A stretch of 64,000 nt of DNA from positions 16,367,089-16,431,088 of the forward strand of contig ML681981.1 in the NCBI GenBank assembly GCA_007922195.1. Reading direction: 5' to 3'. Position 1 is the stretch's first letter; each line of letters begins with the position of its first letter. The notes below the pieces were generated by a model. The model ran no database searches and had not been told where the DNA came from. It worked only from the letters and a program-made list of their open reading frames with translations. Origin of the DNA: Podocnemis expansa (Eukaryota; Chordata; Testudines; Podocnemididae). Position numbers and translations under genes: made by a program. Of the stretch, positions 1 to 14,073 are shown piece after piece.

Positions 1-1374
1 AAGGCTGGAGGAAAACAAGTTATGCTCTTGTTAAATTCTGGTGACCTTTTCAAAATCCTATATATAGTTTCAACATATTTTGGAACAGTAACGTGAAATT
101 TGGCAAGGTAATGGCCTTTATGTCAGGAACTTGCCTTGTGAAAATCTGCCCAAATTTCGTCAAGTTACAAGCCTTTCAAAAATTGCAATTCACACTTGCT
201 CAGTAGAAACTTCAGTTTTAGCAATAACTCTCTGATGGGTCCATCCTCGCTGAGCATGATTAAACCTCCCAGCTCCTAGTGCTGACCAGACTCTGCATGT
301 GCCATCCACACAGAGGGACTGAGGATTCTCCAGCCCTGGGATACAGCCAGGCTTTCTCTAAGTGCTAGTCTACACTGTGATGAAGCCAGCCAGTAGTGCT
401 GACAGCACAAAGTCTGTCTCTCCTGCACTTTTCAGTGATACACCCCCAACTTCCTGCAGGCACCCATGCAGTATGGAAGAGGAAGCAACTGTGAGGAAGG
501 CGACATGGAGTCTTCTGATGGAGGGTGTTCATGCTGGTTTCTTCCTCAGTTGGTGTTTGCTAAAATGCAAGTGGATCTGTTTCCTGTACTCTCAACCACA
601 CAGTGTCAGAGCAGAAGGAGCTCTCCCCTTACTCTCTTGATGCTGGTGTTAACCTCTTATATAAATTGCATTCCCATTGTGTTAGTGTAAATTGGGAATA
701 TGTTCAGGGTAGCTAAAGCAAATTCCTTTTGGGTAGGGTAGTTTTAGCTTTGCCTGGCAGACAAACTTTGATAAACCTCAATTATGTTTGGCAGTTTGGA
801 TTTGTTTTCCATATACACACCACACAATAATATTAATGAGCAGTATGCTGTAGCTTTCAGTTCATACTTTAGATGACACCTTCTGGGCACACATTATGGT
901 ATTAGTGAGCTGGGGTACACTGAATTAGTCATGGTAGTTGAAATGTATTGTCTGATAGCGGTGAACCCCTCATTTTTGTGCATAAGAATTCTGTTATGGT
1001 CACAATCATACACAAAATTACAATAAAATAACATTAAGGCTGCAAAGTCAAGCACTCAGAGGTTAGGAAATGTGAGAATTAAGGTGAGCAACTTTAATTT
1101 GCACCCCCTTGGGTATCCATTATAACACAATGTTTAATTAAATGATTGTATACTATTTTTACACAGGACCCTTGCTTCATTCAGTGTATCGGATGGATGG
1201 TGCTCTCTTAATGAGTACCTATTCCATATTTTGTTTTATTCTCATTGTTCAGTGTGTGGCCCAAGGTTTTATTCATTGCACACTGTTCAGATCATGTCAT
1301 AAAGACGTAACTGTTTTTTAATGGCATTGCATCACTATAATATTTGTGTGCATCACAAACATTAACTAATTTAT
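1..1374. other. AT-rich non-coding DNA
   Basis: No gene, RNA or confident mobile element seen. The short frames at 362-690 are not supported as exons. Confidence 0.6.
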
Positions 1375-2200
1375 CTTCAAAGCTCCTGTGAGCTAAGAGA
1401 GAAACGTTCTCTTCATTTTACAGATGAATCACAAAGGCATAGAAATAAATTATAAATATAACCAGTAACTTTGGGCGCCTAATTTGAGGTGATCAGAACC
1501 TGCTTTTTCGGAGTATATAGCATTATACAACACTTTATGCAGTCAAGCCCAGCTTCCATTGACTTCACTTGCAACCAATGTTCCCCCTAACAGCTGGGGG
1601 CAGCTGAGCAACTCACGTTGCTCGCTGTGTGGCACCCCCCCACGCGGGCCAAATCCTGCCACCCCCTCTGTGGGCCCAATTCTGCCTTCACCTCCCACTT
1701 TCCCCGTAAGCCCCCCCCCCCACGCCAGCCCACTCCCCTCCTTCCACTCTAGCCCGCTCCCCTGCTAACTCCTCCAGCTGGCCTGACCCCCCCCACGCAG
1801 TCTTACCCAGCTGCTGGAGCAGGGCAGCTGAGCCACCGCTGCTCTGGCTGGGGAAGCACTAATGGAGCATGCTCCATCAGAGCTTCTCTGGGCTGGAGTT
1901 ATAATAACTCCCAGCTCCAGAGGAGCTCTCAGCCAGGATTCTGGCTGCTGGCTGTGCATGGCCAGCAGCCTTCCCTGCACTGGGGAGCTGCAGTGGGCTG
2001 TGCGGGCGCACAGCTTACAGGGACCATTGGTTGCAGATATGAATTCTCAGCACTTTTGCAAATGAGGCTATGATCGGAAGTTGGGCACTGAGAAAAATGA
2101 ACACACAATGAGCATCAGTAAAAAGTTTTGGCTTCAGTGACTTGATTAGCATCACATAGGAATTCTGTGGCTCAGGTAGGGGTGGAATACAGTTTTCCTA
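1375..2200. repeat. Ancient interspersed repeat interrupted by an insertion
   Basis: The stretch at 1415-1440 (CATTTTACAGATGAATCAC) resembles the conserved part of old MIR/L2-like retroposons. After the inserted element, 2140-2190 contains a phrase resembling the same families' ACTTG-AGGTCACACAGGAAG-CTGTGGC block. 1550-1568 and 2036-2060 resemble halves of a common sauropsid repeat around CCATTGACTTCA and CTCAGCACTTTTGCA. Family assignment is from memory and uncertain. Confidence 0.4.
1575..2030. mobile_element. Non-autonomous DNA transposon with terminal inverted repeats
   Basis: The left end CCAATGTTCCCCCTAA and right end TTACAGGGACCATTGG are imperfect inverted repeats, extended inward by CAGCTG/CAGCTT-type sequence. 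TTGCAA (1569-1574) and TTGCAG (2031-2036) abut the ends, suggesting a 5-6 bp target duplication. The GC-rich interior has no transposase. The ends resemble a widespread turtle hAT-like family, but the short duplication leaves the superfamily open. Confidence 0.65.
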
Positions 2201-3605
2201 CACAGCATTCAAATACCTTAATCGCCAGAACAATTGTGATCTCACAGCAATAAGACCACATAGTTAGGTTTGCATGAGAATTTTCTGTCTTAAGGCCTCT
2301 GACTTTCTGATTGTTTACATTTCTTAAAAAAAGGAAATTATAGCCAAGTTCCTGCTCAATTTGCTGCTAAAAATTAGTCATTTCTTAGGTATAATAAAAC
2401 TTGAAGTTGTATTTTAAAATGTTTTGTTTGAATAGAGTTCAATTAAATTACTTTTATGTTGAGACAGCAAATATGTAAGTGCTTTATTTTTTAAAAAATA
2501 AATTAAGGAAATTCACAAAAACAAAACATTCTTTAATATTAAGGTAATCAATATAGTAAACTATGAAAAATTAGGAAATACAATTCTGAGCATTAACAAG
2601 GATTATAAAATTGCAAAATTAAGCTTTTGAGTTAGGAAATGCCAAAATGAATATTATCCATGAACTCTTATTTTGCTCCCCCTTGTGTGCTGCGTCTAGA
2701 TTATGTATGATGCAGCATTTAGTTAATGCAATATGAATTGCTGCAAAAATTTTGGGGTTAATTGCCCAGGATAACATAGAAAGTCAGAGGAAGTGGCAGG
2801 AACAGAATACGTGTCTCCAGGGTGGCATTTGATTGCTTTCACCGTGAGACTATCTTTTTTCCTTTCTACTGTTCCCTCTCTCATTCACTATAAACTTTCT
2901 CACTTCTGCAGCCATTAAGGCAGAACATCTACAGAAGGCATCAGATTACACAATTAAAAATGGTCTCATAATGCACATGCATAAGAGGGCTTGTGACAGT
3001 GTGCATGAAATGAACAGATGAGCCTGCATTCCCATCTTAAATCCCCAGAGAAGCTGATTGTGGTAATTATCTAATCGAACTTGTGAGTTGGGTGGGATAA
3101 AAGATTCAATTCACTCATCAGCGCAAATCTATAGAGGCATAGGAAGGAAATGCCCAGCGGAGGCAGGAAGAGAAATAAAGAGGGGAGGGGAGGGATGAGG
3201 AGGAGAGAATAGGGTTAATTGAGCTGTGTTATTTAGAGGCTTCAGAGAAGGAAATTCTGTGTTCCCCTTAGGTCCTGAGGATAGACTATTGCATGGTGTT
3301 CGGTGATATTGGTGGACAGAACTTGAAATAAAAGATCACTGAATGCACAGCTAGTGGAGCTGATGCAGTTTCTGCAGGGAAGACAACAGGAACAGAATAG
3401 AACTGTGATCTGTTACAAGGCTATATTAAGGTTGCATGACCAGTGGTCATTCTGGGATTTCCTAATTTGGGTGCTCGACATGTCAGTGTGTTAATGCTTA
3501 GCTTTCTATTCCTTTTTCTTTTCTTCTGCTTTAGTTGATTAGTAAGGGCAATCTTAACTAACATTAAACAAGTTTTTGTGAACAGAAAAGTGGAGTGAGG
3601 GCATG
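2201..3605. other. AT-rich non-coding DNA, possibly with conserved elements
   Basis: No gene or repeat recognised. 2680-2800 and 2940-3110 are mixed-composition, repeat-free stretches of the kind that often prove to be conserved non-coding elements, but conservation cannot be assessed here. 3180-3215 is a GGGGA-rich purine run. Confidence 0.4.
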
Positions 3606-3613
3606 GTCCCATT

Positions 3614-3908
3614 CAGGGGTTAAAGTATAATTTGGTGGGCCCTGGAACCCTCCTAATTGTGTGGCCCTCCCTGCACCCCAGCTACTTTCCCCAATAGCCA
3701 TTCCCCTGTCCTCACTGTTTGGGCCCCTAAAAATAGAAAATGGTGCCAGAACGCTGTGCTCTGGGTCCCTCTATTTTTCAATGGTGGGCTCTGGAATGCA
3801 GCGTTCTGGCACCATTTTCTATTTTTACGGGGCCCAGAACACTCAGCCCCTAAAAATAGTGGGCCCAGGAACAGCATTCTGTGCTGTTCCAGCCCGCTTT
3901 AACTCATG
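3614..3908. mobile_element. Non-autonomous hAT element with a long internal hairpin
   Basis: Bounded by CAGGGGTTAAAG and CTTTAACTCATG, with a perfect 8-bp target duplication GTCCCATT at 3606-3613 and 3909-3916. An 8-bp duplication with CA...TG ends is the hAT hallmark. Inside, 3721-3756 and 3799-3835 pair as an almost perfect ~36-bp stem. There is no transposase; the ~80-aa frames on both strands come from the palindrome. Confidence 0.85.
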
Positions 3909-3916
3909 GTCCCATT

Positions 3917-6900
3917 AAATTAGTGGCAAAACTATTACCTTCAGCAGGGCTAGCATTTTATCCATAGAAACTAGCTATCTTTGGTATAATTGCATCGGGG
4001 TCAATGTCATTAAACTAATGATGAATTTGACCCTCTTTATGCATTAATCTATTCTAAATCATTCTTATTGTTTTGAGAGAATTCATTAGTTAATGTTTGT
4101 ACAGCATTTTGAAACATTAATTGTGTTGAGTATTATCACAAAGTCTACCTAGACTACAAAGATTATGATTGATTGGTTGGAGGGAAGAAGTAAGTGCACA
4201 CAATGTGCAAGTGCCTATGCGTGAATAGGAGGTACACTTACATTGATTTCCTATTGTCTTGCACATTCTGGGATCAGTGTAAACCAAAGGTAAAGCATGC
4301 TGACCCTCACCCTCAAACTACCCATTTACAGAATAGAAGGGATAGGGCAGAATGAAGCTCTGTGGTGGGCATTTTGAATTAGAGTTTGGTATCTCTTCTG
4401 AATATCAGTATACCCTGCTATACGCAATCACTGATTCTTTAATTCAAATTTAAATATTTACCGAGATGAAAAGCAGTCATTGTAGGGTGAGATGTTACTT
4501 TAAAGAAAATGAATCATTTAAAAATGTGAATTTTAAAATAAATACTATGTTAACTTGTTTTGAATTCTAACAGTGAGTCAAAGAACCAAATATAAAATAT
4601 TCGTTTGGTTATAAAAGCAATAATATTACAGAATATTAACTTCATATTGATAAATGCTTGAGTTTGGATTTTGTTTCTTGTGTTTCTGCATCTAGTTGGA
4701 TTTTCACTTTCAAATTTCTGTTTCCATATTCATATTTAAGTGTTCTATTTTCAGTTATTAAAAAGGAGGTCTACTATGAGTAGTTTTATTTGTTGATATC
4801 AAAGTAGAGAAGCTGGACACTAGAGGGTGCAATTGTACCTTAAGTTTGATATTTTATCTTTACAAAAGCTACTATTAACGGAGGGGGTGGGGGGGAATCT
4901 GAAGAATGTAATTCCCGTAAAGCTAGATACCATTTAAGGGAACACACTAAAGACTGAATATCCATAGAAGGAGAAATGTGAAATAAAGGTTCAAATTACA
5001 TTATGCCAATGAGAACTGGAAACAATCCAATTAGTAGATACCAATCCTTTATAATAAACTACATGACTGTATTCATAAGAACAGTAACATTGTTTCAAAT
5101 GGTACGAAATGGTCTTGAACTGATAACATTGATTTTAAATAGAGGACACAGAATAAACTTTTTTTTTAAATACCTGCATTATGGCAGTGATGGATAATAT
5201 TAATGCTTTGCATTATAACAGCAGAGTACATCCATTAACAAGGAGTCTAATGCTTTTAATTTAAGGCTGAGGTTGGACTCTCCATGGATGGATTCTGAAT
5301 GAAAAATTGGAACTGTTTGGGAGCAGTAGCACAAATCAGAACAATGAAGATAAAGCCATGGTTTTAACCAAAATCAGTTGTTGCACAGATGGATATTGAG
5401 CATGAAAAATTGTTACCATCATGTGTTCGAGCCTGAAAATATTTGTTAGCAAAACAAACGAGCAGAACTGAGGTCTGTGGGGTTTTTTTCCTTCTCTTTA
5501 GAGAATGACCATTTTGAAAAAGTATTTTTATTGTGCATTTGAGGAAGTTCTTAATGAGCAGATATCATTGTTTTCTGGAGATGAAATTCATCTCATGCCT
5601 CACCATAGAACAGATACGAAGGAGAAGGGACAAAGGTGTAGCTGTCATGCTATGAGATGTGTACCCTATCTGTGTACCACAGAGAGGATTCCATGTTGGG
5701 TCAAGAAGGTTTGGAGTTAGTAGGGATTGCGGAGTGGGCTCAGATATGTTGTCACTGGCTCAGTGATTACATAAATCTGCTTGCTAAAAACTCTTATGTA
5801 AAGGATATGAGCAGACAGTTGTAATAACTTCAGCTCCTAGGATAGTGTAGTGGCTACACAAAACAGTCAGCCTGTTGATGGGGATAAAATTCAGCTTCAG
5901 TCCTCAAAACCCAGGGTAGGTCATCCTTCATGTATGCATACAAAAGAAATCTTGTGTTACACGTTTTCTGTTGCAGTTTTGCGATGGTGAAAGCAAGGGT
6001 GCAGTTCATCTCCCGAGTTATATTAGAATTCCAGGACAGTCAATCTCCCAAGTAAACAAACACAAATAAAAAAACGAGGATGCTTACTACTAAATCTGAC
6101 AAGAGTAGACCTATTATGCTTTGATGATTACAGCAGTCACTAAATAAAGGAAAGGCTTCTTTTTATCTTTATACACATTTTTGCACACTCCCAGGGCTGA
6201 TCCTGATCTATCTCACCATAGTACAAATGAGAAATAACTCCTTTTTTAGTAAATGGAGTAACAGCAGTGTGAAATCTGTGAGATCAGAATTGGGTCCTTA
6301 GCCTTTACATTTTGTTTGGTTAATCTGTGGAGACTACGTCACTGTATCTTACAATAAAATATTAAGGGAAGAAGCAATTATGACATCAGTGGAAAAGAGC
6401 AAGAAATGATGACGTTAACCAGCTTTTTAAAGTTATCCCCTACTTTGGAATTGTATTCGGAAAAACTGTTAACATTAAAGTAAATCTGTTATAATTCTTC
6501 ATTGAAAACTTTATGGATTTCTAGATCATATTAAGAACCGCTGACTGTGAAATTTTATAGTTGCATAGGGCACATAGATGATATAAAAAGGCTTTAAAAT
6601 AAAATATCTCACTTTATTAATCAGTCTCTAAAAAGGAAGAAAATGTAAATTTCACCCAAACTGATCTGTAAGAAGAACTTAAATCTAGTTACAGAGAGTG
6701 CAACGGTAAGTATGCATATGGGTATGGAATAAATGTAATAAAAAGTGTAAATTTGGTTAGGCTATATATTTGCATATGGGGCACCAATCAGAAACATAAC
6801 TTTAAAACAGTAGAGTATTTTAATATTGGTAAAATATAATACCTCTATTACTCATCCAATTTCAGATTTAATTTAGGTATTTTGAAGATTGGCCATCAAT

Positions 6901-9430
6901 ACAACAGATCTAGCCAATCATGATAGTTTAAAGATATATTACAAGCAAAAGAGAGAAAACAAAGTGGAGTCAGAGGGGCAACCCAGAGCTACTGAGATCA
7001 GAGCTAAAACTGTTATTCCTAGAAGTTATAAAATACCACCAAAAAGGCTTTAAAAACAAGCAGTAAAATAAATAAATGAAATTATGGAGAAAAAGGACTT
7101 GGATAATAAGAACAAGTGTCCTAGTATTTCCTGATGTACCTTTTTAAAAAATTACATTGTCAACAGTTTCACTGTCTGAGAACTGCAAAAAAAAAAAAAA
7201 AGCATATTGGGAAGGCTGATAGAGGGCTGGGTAAATGAAAGATGGCAGCACTAGGACATTGAGATTTGAGTGGAACTGAGCATAGATGATGAGTGTTTAG
7301 TTGAGATACCAAATAATGTTTTAAAAGCAGTATGCCACAACAGTAAATTTTAGGTTAACTTGTAAAGTAAACAACATTGATGTTTTCACTCAAATCACAC
7401 TGCAGTCTATATATTTTTGTCAATATAACATGGAATACTGATGCAACAAAACATCCGTTCGTGAAATAAAACATCAAAAACCTACTTAGTTATATTACAG
7501 TAGTATGGAGGACTCACATTTCTTTCTCTGTGTCGAGTAAAAAAAACAATCCATCTCCTGAAGAGTTTACTATCTAAATAGACAAAGAGTGAAATGGGAA
7601 ACACAGGCATAGATATAGGACAGTCACTGGGAAGGGAATAAAATCCAGGTATCTTAATTCCTTGTCTGGTGCCATCTCATCTGCATCATGTATAAGAATC
7701 TCAGAACTGTCTGGTGCCAAAATCTTTTCACTGAACAACCTAATAAAATATTTCAAAATATGCTATTTTAGAGCGTCAAAAGATTCCTAGCTGTGTAAGC
7801 TTTATTGTTAACTTAATTATCTCCTGCGCCAAAGCCATTACCTGTCTGTAAAATTCTTTCATCTCTGCAAAGGAGTATTTTGCAATCTGTATGAAGCTTT
7901 CACTTACACTTGCCCCCATCTCCTGTGTTGATTTTATCTTTCACATTTCTTATTTAAAATGCAAACTGCAGAGTTACGAGTTTTCCAGTTTTCATGTCGT
8001 TGAAAAAAAATAATTAAGGGCTAAGAACCAAGTTGGTACAGTATGGAAATAAGGGAGACAAGGCACAGGGAGACTTTCCCATTGTGGGTTTGTGTAGGTG
8101 ATGCTAGAATGGTATTGTTTGTGGTTACTGGGTGCATGGAATGGATCAGTTAGCTTGATCAGCACTGTTCCACGCTCTAAACTGAGCAGGTCTGTAGAGG
8201 TCTACCCAGAATGCTGCCCTTTGAACAGTGACTCGCAGTCAGAAGCCTCATTCCGTACACTAAGTAAAGGTGAGTATGGAATAATGCTGTGCTCCAAGGG
8301 AATTTGTGCTCTATCACAGAGCCATGCTTCATTCTATATGATGTATTAATATGAACACTAAATGACTCAGAGCTGTATAGGCCATTATAATCATGTCTAA
8401 ATACATGGTCATGTACCATTTTCCCCTCAAGAACTCTGTCCTATTCTGCATACAGAGTGGATAGTAAATGAGGCAGTATTGTAAGGACTGAGTTATGGGG
8501 AACTCCTGCCTGTTTCCTTGTGCAAGATGGATGATTACAGTGAATGAGGAAGAGGATCAAACCTTGAATACTGCAGATAAAAAAAAAAAAAAAATTACCA
8601 CGCAGCATCTGTCCTGCACATTGATGGCTAAATTAAAATAAGCTGAATGTGAGAGTTGAATTAGGTCCTGAATGAGGCAGGACATCCAGTTTCAAGGAGC
8701 ATTCCTAGCTCCTCCACCCTTATCACCGATTCTTTACATTCAAGTGCCCTTCAAATTTTGCTGCTACCCACATATGCCTTCATGCCTTGTAAAAGACAGT
8801 ATATGAGAATCAGTGATGATGCACACTTTTCTTATATTTACCTTTGTCAATCCCTAGGTTAATCTGACAGTAGCTTTGGGTAGAATGAAAAGGAAGTTGC
8901 ACTTGCAAGGTTTTCTTTATTTAAATAGTGCTTTTGCTGTGAGCAGTTTGTGCCTTGGGAGTACTTAGAAGAGCTTATCTGTACCGGGTGTGCTCAATGG
9001 ATGACTGCAATAAGTGAAAAACAGCAGTAAGAACTTGTTTTAGCAGTTCTCAGAATGAGAAGTTGCTCAGCATGCCCTCAAAGGGATTAGTTAAGGTATT
9101 TGTTTCCTCACTCATTTTGAAGTTGTCTATGACCAGATCCATCTTACAACACTGTACATCTTAGCTCCACACTGGACTGACTTATTCATGTGGTCAGTTC
9201 TGTGTGCTGGGGGGATGGGTTATGGTGGAGGAGGGCATGGGAAATAAATAAAGCTGCAGCTCAAGAGTGTGCAGGAATGAGTGCTCAGCATCAGCTCAGT
9301 TGTGCTCCTGTTCCACTAGCAAGTATAGGCTGCTGGCTATCTCCAGAGCCCAGGGAGAACTGAAGTCATACCCAGAGTCTTTTTGGGTCTTTTCTTTTGG
9401 GCACAGTTTTACTCTTCACACATCAAACTT
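3917..9430. other. AT-rich non-coding DNA
   Basis: No exon, RNA gene or confident mobile element seen in 5.5 kb. Homopolymer tracts occur at 7184-7201 (A) and 8579-8594 (A). A weak CTCF-like motif lies at 4817-4829. The short frames here lack supporting features. Confidence 0.55.
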
Positions 9431-9660
9431 GAGTATATCTACACTGCTGGTGAATTGGGGACTTGTGTAGACCCACTCAGTCAATCCTGGAAGTACTCTT
9501 TGGTCAGTGTGATTCATACAGGTCCCTGAAAGAAGTAAGGCTGTGTTGACTGAAGGGCTTCTCCAGTTGACACAGCATAGTGAAGATGCTGTGGTACAGC
9601 AACATAAGTAAGTTGACTAGAGATAGACAAGCTACTTGACGTAGCTGACATATCTCCCAT
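9430..9660. repeat. Possible decayed MITE
   Basis: The left end GAGTATATCTACACTGC and the complement of the right end (about GGAGATATGTCAGCTACG) are loosely similar. Both resemble the GTATGTCTACAC-type ends of sauropsid MITEs. No target duplication was identified, so this is tentative. Confidence 0.3.
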
Positions 9661-9831
9661 CAACCATGGGTGGCAGTTTCCCTTTGCCTCTCTCAGTGCT
9701 CAATCGCTTCATTTTCCCTGCTTCACTGCCTACCACAGGAGCTCTTCTTTCTCTTACACCAGTGCCCCTGATCTCAGCCCTTTATAGCAGTCACCTGAGC
9801 TCTTCCTTGCTGGATCTGATTGTGGAACTCG

Positions 9832-9852
9832 GGCTGGCTGGCTGGCTGGCTG
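9832..9852 (+). repeat. (GGCT)5 microsatellite
   Basis: Five tandem GGCT units read directly from the sequence. Confidence 0.9.
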
Positions 9853-10135
9853 TAGAATCCCTTGGCACTTAAATGGCTGACAGTCCTCTCTATTTTTGGT
9901 TTATCCTGTGCCTCCATGAGGTGGCTATACAGGGAATGGGAATTATTTTCCAAATGTTCTGCAGCCCCAAAGGGAGGGAAGAAGAGGTGTTTCCAGTTTA
10001 GGACATGAAATGTAATGGCAGCAATTGTGAATGAGGCCTTCTACAGTGCTGTTAACCACAGGTGAGAGAACAGAAGCTTCTACTTTTACTCAGATGAGGA
10101 AGTTGGAAGGGGAAGGGGCTTACTATTCTCCAGCA

Positions 10136-10305
10136 CAGTGATCCTCAGCCATTTGTGTTGGGATACATTACTGTGTTGCCACATGGCAGTATGTGTGTCA
10201 CAGAGATCTGGGGAGATGGCTGGATTTGCCCTGAGGGGAATGGTTGGTGTGTCCTTTAGGGTCGTGATATGCCAAGTGTGTGTCTATAAAAGTTGAGAAT
10301 CAGTA
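10136..10305. mobile_element. Short hAT-type element
   Basis: The left end CAGTGATCCTCAGCC and right end AGTTGAGAATCAGTA are degenerate inverted repeats of the CAGTGGTTCTCAACC type. Flanks CTCCAGCA (10128-10135) and CTTCAACA (10306-10313) match at 6 of 8 positions, consistent with an old target duplication. At 170 bp it has no coding capacity. Confidence 0.65.
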
Positions 10306-10313
10306 CTTCAACA

Positions 10314-13300
10314 GACTCTCTGAATTAAAGGTGACTTTTTCCTTCTGCTTTTCTTACTCTTATTATTAATGCAATGTATAGAAAAAGCTTCCAATGAAAG
10401 GGTGTCATCTTTTCTGTCCCTAAGATGATATCTCTAGCCCCTTAATGGAATGGTTGGTTGATCCTTTAGCAACTTTCACTGGCAGCATGATGGTCAGGGA
10501 AAACCTATTTACTCATTTTAGGACACTCAGCATGCACAGAGGATACTTAACAATTTACCAGATGATGTGCTATAGACCATGCCCCTGGTAAAATGCAGTG
10601 GGATTAGGGGACCCTAGTGGAAAAGTGCATTAATTATATTATACAAGTATTTCTGAAGTGGAAGGAGCCAGTAGGAATAGCAAAAAGTCTGTGTGATTGC
10701 AGAGGCAAAGTGGATTGTAAAGGACATGTGGCTTCTGTAGTCATGCAGACAGATTAGGGCGTTTTTATTAGTATGAGAACAAACTATTATGGTGCTCCAT
10801 GGGGAAGACTGGATTTAAAATTTTTATTAAGAAAATGTTATTAAAAGAACAAACAGTTAGGGTTAATCTAAAGAGTGGTTGGATATCCAGGGACAGAGTA
10901 CAGGTCATAGAGAAGGATCAAGTTATGATATTAATTATAAGTACAACCAGGACATGACCTGCAGTATCCTGGATAGAAAAAGGCAAAAGATCAGGGGTTT
11001 GGAATATAGAAACTAGGAAATTCAGGAACATCACTTGTATAGACTTGCAGATAGCATATGAGTTGCGATGGAATGGAAGAATATGTTAGAAAAAGTGGGT
11101 TTTCCCATATTGAGACTATGTCTAAATACACTTCATCAGGCACTTCACAAATTATTTTAATACTATCATCAAATATTTAAACACTAAAGTTTTAGGGCTC
11201 TCAGGAAACTTTACAGTTTTCCTTCAGTATTTATAGTGTTCCCTGTCTCCTATTCTGTTTCCTCTCCCTATTGGCTATTAATTGCTGGTGCAGGCTCACC
11301 TCCATTCATGAAAATGAGGGAGGCTTTTAGTCTTTTTTTTAAGAAATAACAAAACAAATGAAAAACCACCAATGAAGTAATTTCCTCTTGGATGCTTCCT
11401 GTCGTTCATGTTTCAAACTTCTTTGGACCAAATGGACATAAAAGAATACAAGAAATATAAATCTGATGGGGAGGGCAGGATGAAGAGAAAGAAGAAGCCA
11501 TTATTGTATGCAGATAATTCTGTACTATTATGTAGTAGCAATATCTTTTCCTTTTGGTTTACATCGTATGGGTCATTATTTTTTGCTGTCATGTCTCTGC
11601 AATATGATATAAAAAGCTAAGCATCTTACTAATAATACAGTGCACCATTGTTTTCCCTGTCTCTTCAGCAAGCTTTTTTTGTTCAGATTTTTAAAAATTT
11701 AATAGATCTTTGGGTATTATTTGGTTTTACCCATTCAAAATCTTCTTTGCAGGAGTGTGACTTTTCTGGACAGGCAGACTGAAACATCTGTATTCTTTGC
11801 AAGTGCTGCCTCTAAATGCTCCTTTCTGATAACTGGAAGACTCTTCATTCTTAGATGTTGAATTTCCCCATCCCCATGAGATGATAAAATTCAATCATGA
11901 GACACATTGACATGACTTTTGTCACTTAAGAATCACTGGCATTTAAGGCTCAGTTTTTGGTGCAAAAATCTCTTCTGGACAGCTGCCTTCCTTTTTTTTT
12001 TTGTTTTGTTTCTCCAAAGGAAAGAGTGAGCGAGCTTTAATTATATCTTTGTATTGGACATTATATTCATTAATAGGGTTCCACTGGGAAAATGAAGGAA
12101 GTCCACAAACTTCCTAAATGTTGAATCATAAAGGTCATGAGCTAGTGATGTTTCGTTCAGAGGGAAAAAGGAAAAAAATAGATTGCACACCATCAGTAAA
12201 AAGAGTAAGAGTTGTTAAACTTAGGCTTGGTAAGGCAGATGTCTGATGTCTGTCTGTGAAACAGTAACTACAGATGATAACTCATAGAAATGAATTACCT
12301 CCATTTTCATTAATCTGATTGATACTATAGGATACTCTTTTATGCCTTCGAGAGGAGGTGTGGAGGATGAAGGGGCTGCAAGAGGCATTGTTTGAAGGAC
12401 ACATGCAGATAGAATGCTTCTGAGATCACTGGGGGAATATGCTCAGAAATGACAATGCTACACCACTTTTAAAAGGTGTCATATGCACCCCCCCCCCACC
12501 GTCCTTCAGTTATGAGAAAATGCACATGTGGAATAGAGCCAAACCCGCCTGACCATGCTTATTCTAGGTTGTGAGATGCCCATGACCTTGCTGTCCCTCC
12601 ACCCTTTGGGCTGGAGAGTGAAAGTTCAGACATTCTGGATACCCTCTGTATCAGCATGCCAGGAAGGGAGAGAGCTACCTGTTTTTTCTCCTACTTGTGT
12701 ATCAGTGTAGGCCAAAAAAAAAGTGTCCTTTATTAATGTAAGGGTGTAATGGTAATTTGTGGACCTAACATCTTGGATTGTGATTTCAGATTAACTAAAT
12801 TAAATAAAATCAACTCTGATTAGTTCCTACTTGAAGACTTGGGAGACAAACTCATATGCTGGAAAGTGGTGTTTGTGTTTCAGTAGGTGGCACTCTTTGC
12901 TCTGAATCAGTACCCCCAAATAATGCCATAAGGGGAGTGCTGTTCAGCTGGAGGTTTTCATCTCTCAGATTGGACACAATGCCACTTTTCAGATGAAATG
13001 TAAAGCTGAGAACCACTTGTCTCCAAAGATCATATGGCACGTTTTGCTAGAATCTAAGTGTGATTCAAATTCCAGTTTACGTATATAAACTTATCTGAAT
13101 TTTTTCTTGTAGTTTTAGTAGGGTTTGTGCTTCACTTTTGGAGTTGAACTAGCATGTAGTGTTGCTGTACACTGTTAAATAACAATGTATCTCATTTCAT
13201 AACTGGCTCTGTTCTGCTGGTAGCTAGAGATACATGTGATATTTATTTACAGAACCTTGGCATTTAATGTCTATCTTTGTTTCTACTGCCTGCGGGAAAA

Positions 13301-14073
13301 TGTCCTGTAAACTCCCAACAGTTCAGATCTCATGAACCCTGTTTCCTGCTTACAACTGAAGTCTGATCTCCTCCTGCAGATAGTTTGGAAAGGAGCCACT
13401 AACAGGGCTTTAACAGATTAAACCAGAAAAAAATTTCTACAGTTGTATAAGAATACTTAGGCATGCACATAACCATGCATCCCCAGTTCACTAGGTGCCT
13501 CACAGCTACCCTGGCTTGTTCCAGCCTGATGATGTCAAAGCAGATCATTGAAAGATGAATATTTTCATTTCGACTGGAGGGTAGTGAGATGCCCATTTTC
13601 AAGTCGGAGGATGGCAATTAAGTGGCGGTGCCAGCTGCGTCTGTTGACAATGATCGTTGTTAAAGAAAGATTTAGTAGCAACATCTAGAAGCTAGGAAAA
13701 TGGGGAATATTCTGAATCTCTGGGAAAGTTTAGGAAAATAAGGACCATCCACCTTTAAAGGGATAACTTAAGATCCTTATTTGCACGCACAGATGTGTAT
13801 ATCCTCTGTGGGCTCATTCTTTCCTTCCTGATGGAGATTGGAGGTTTTGTCAGATGTTGAGTATATGTCAAGGTATTGGGCCTTTTCGACAGAGTGGAGA
13901 ACAGAGTTTCAGCTGCATGATCTGAAATAGACTTTGGTAACCCGCAAGCAGGCTCACTATTCCAGAGATTTACCCATGACAACATGAGAAACTCTGAGAA
14001 TTAGAAGCAAGTACTGTGACAATGTGACTAGGCCCTGTAAATAAAGCAGATCTGGCTGGGGCAGCACCTAGGG
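10314..14073. other. AT-rich non-coding DNA
   Basis: No gene or confident repeat seen. Simple tracts include a C run at about 12489-12498. Confidence 0.55.

Noticed and set aside
4817..4829. CTCF-like motif ACACTAGAGGGTG
   Set aside because: It matches only 11 of 13 core positions, including a change at a key C. Too weak to list.
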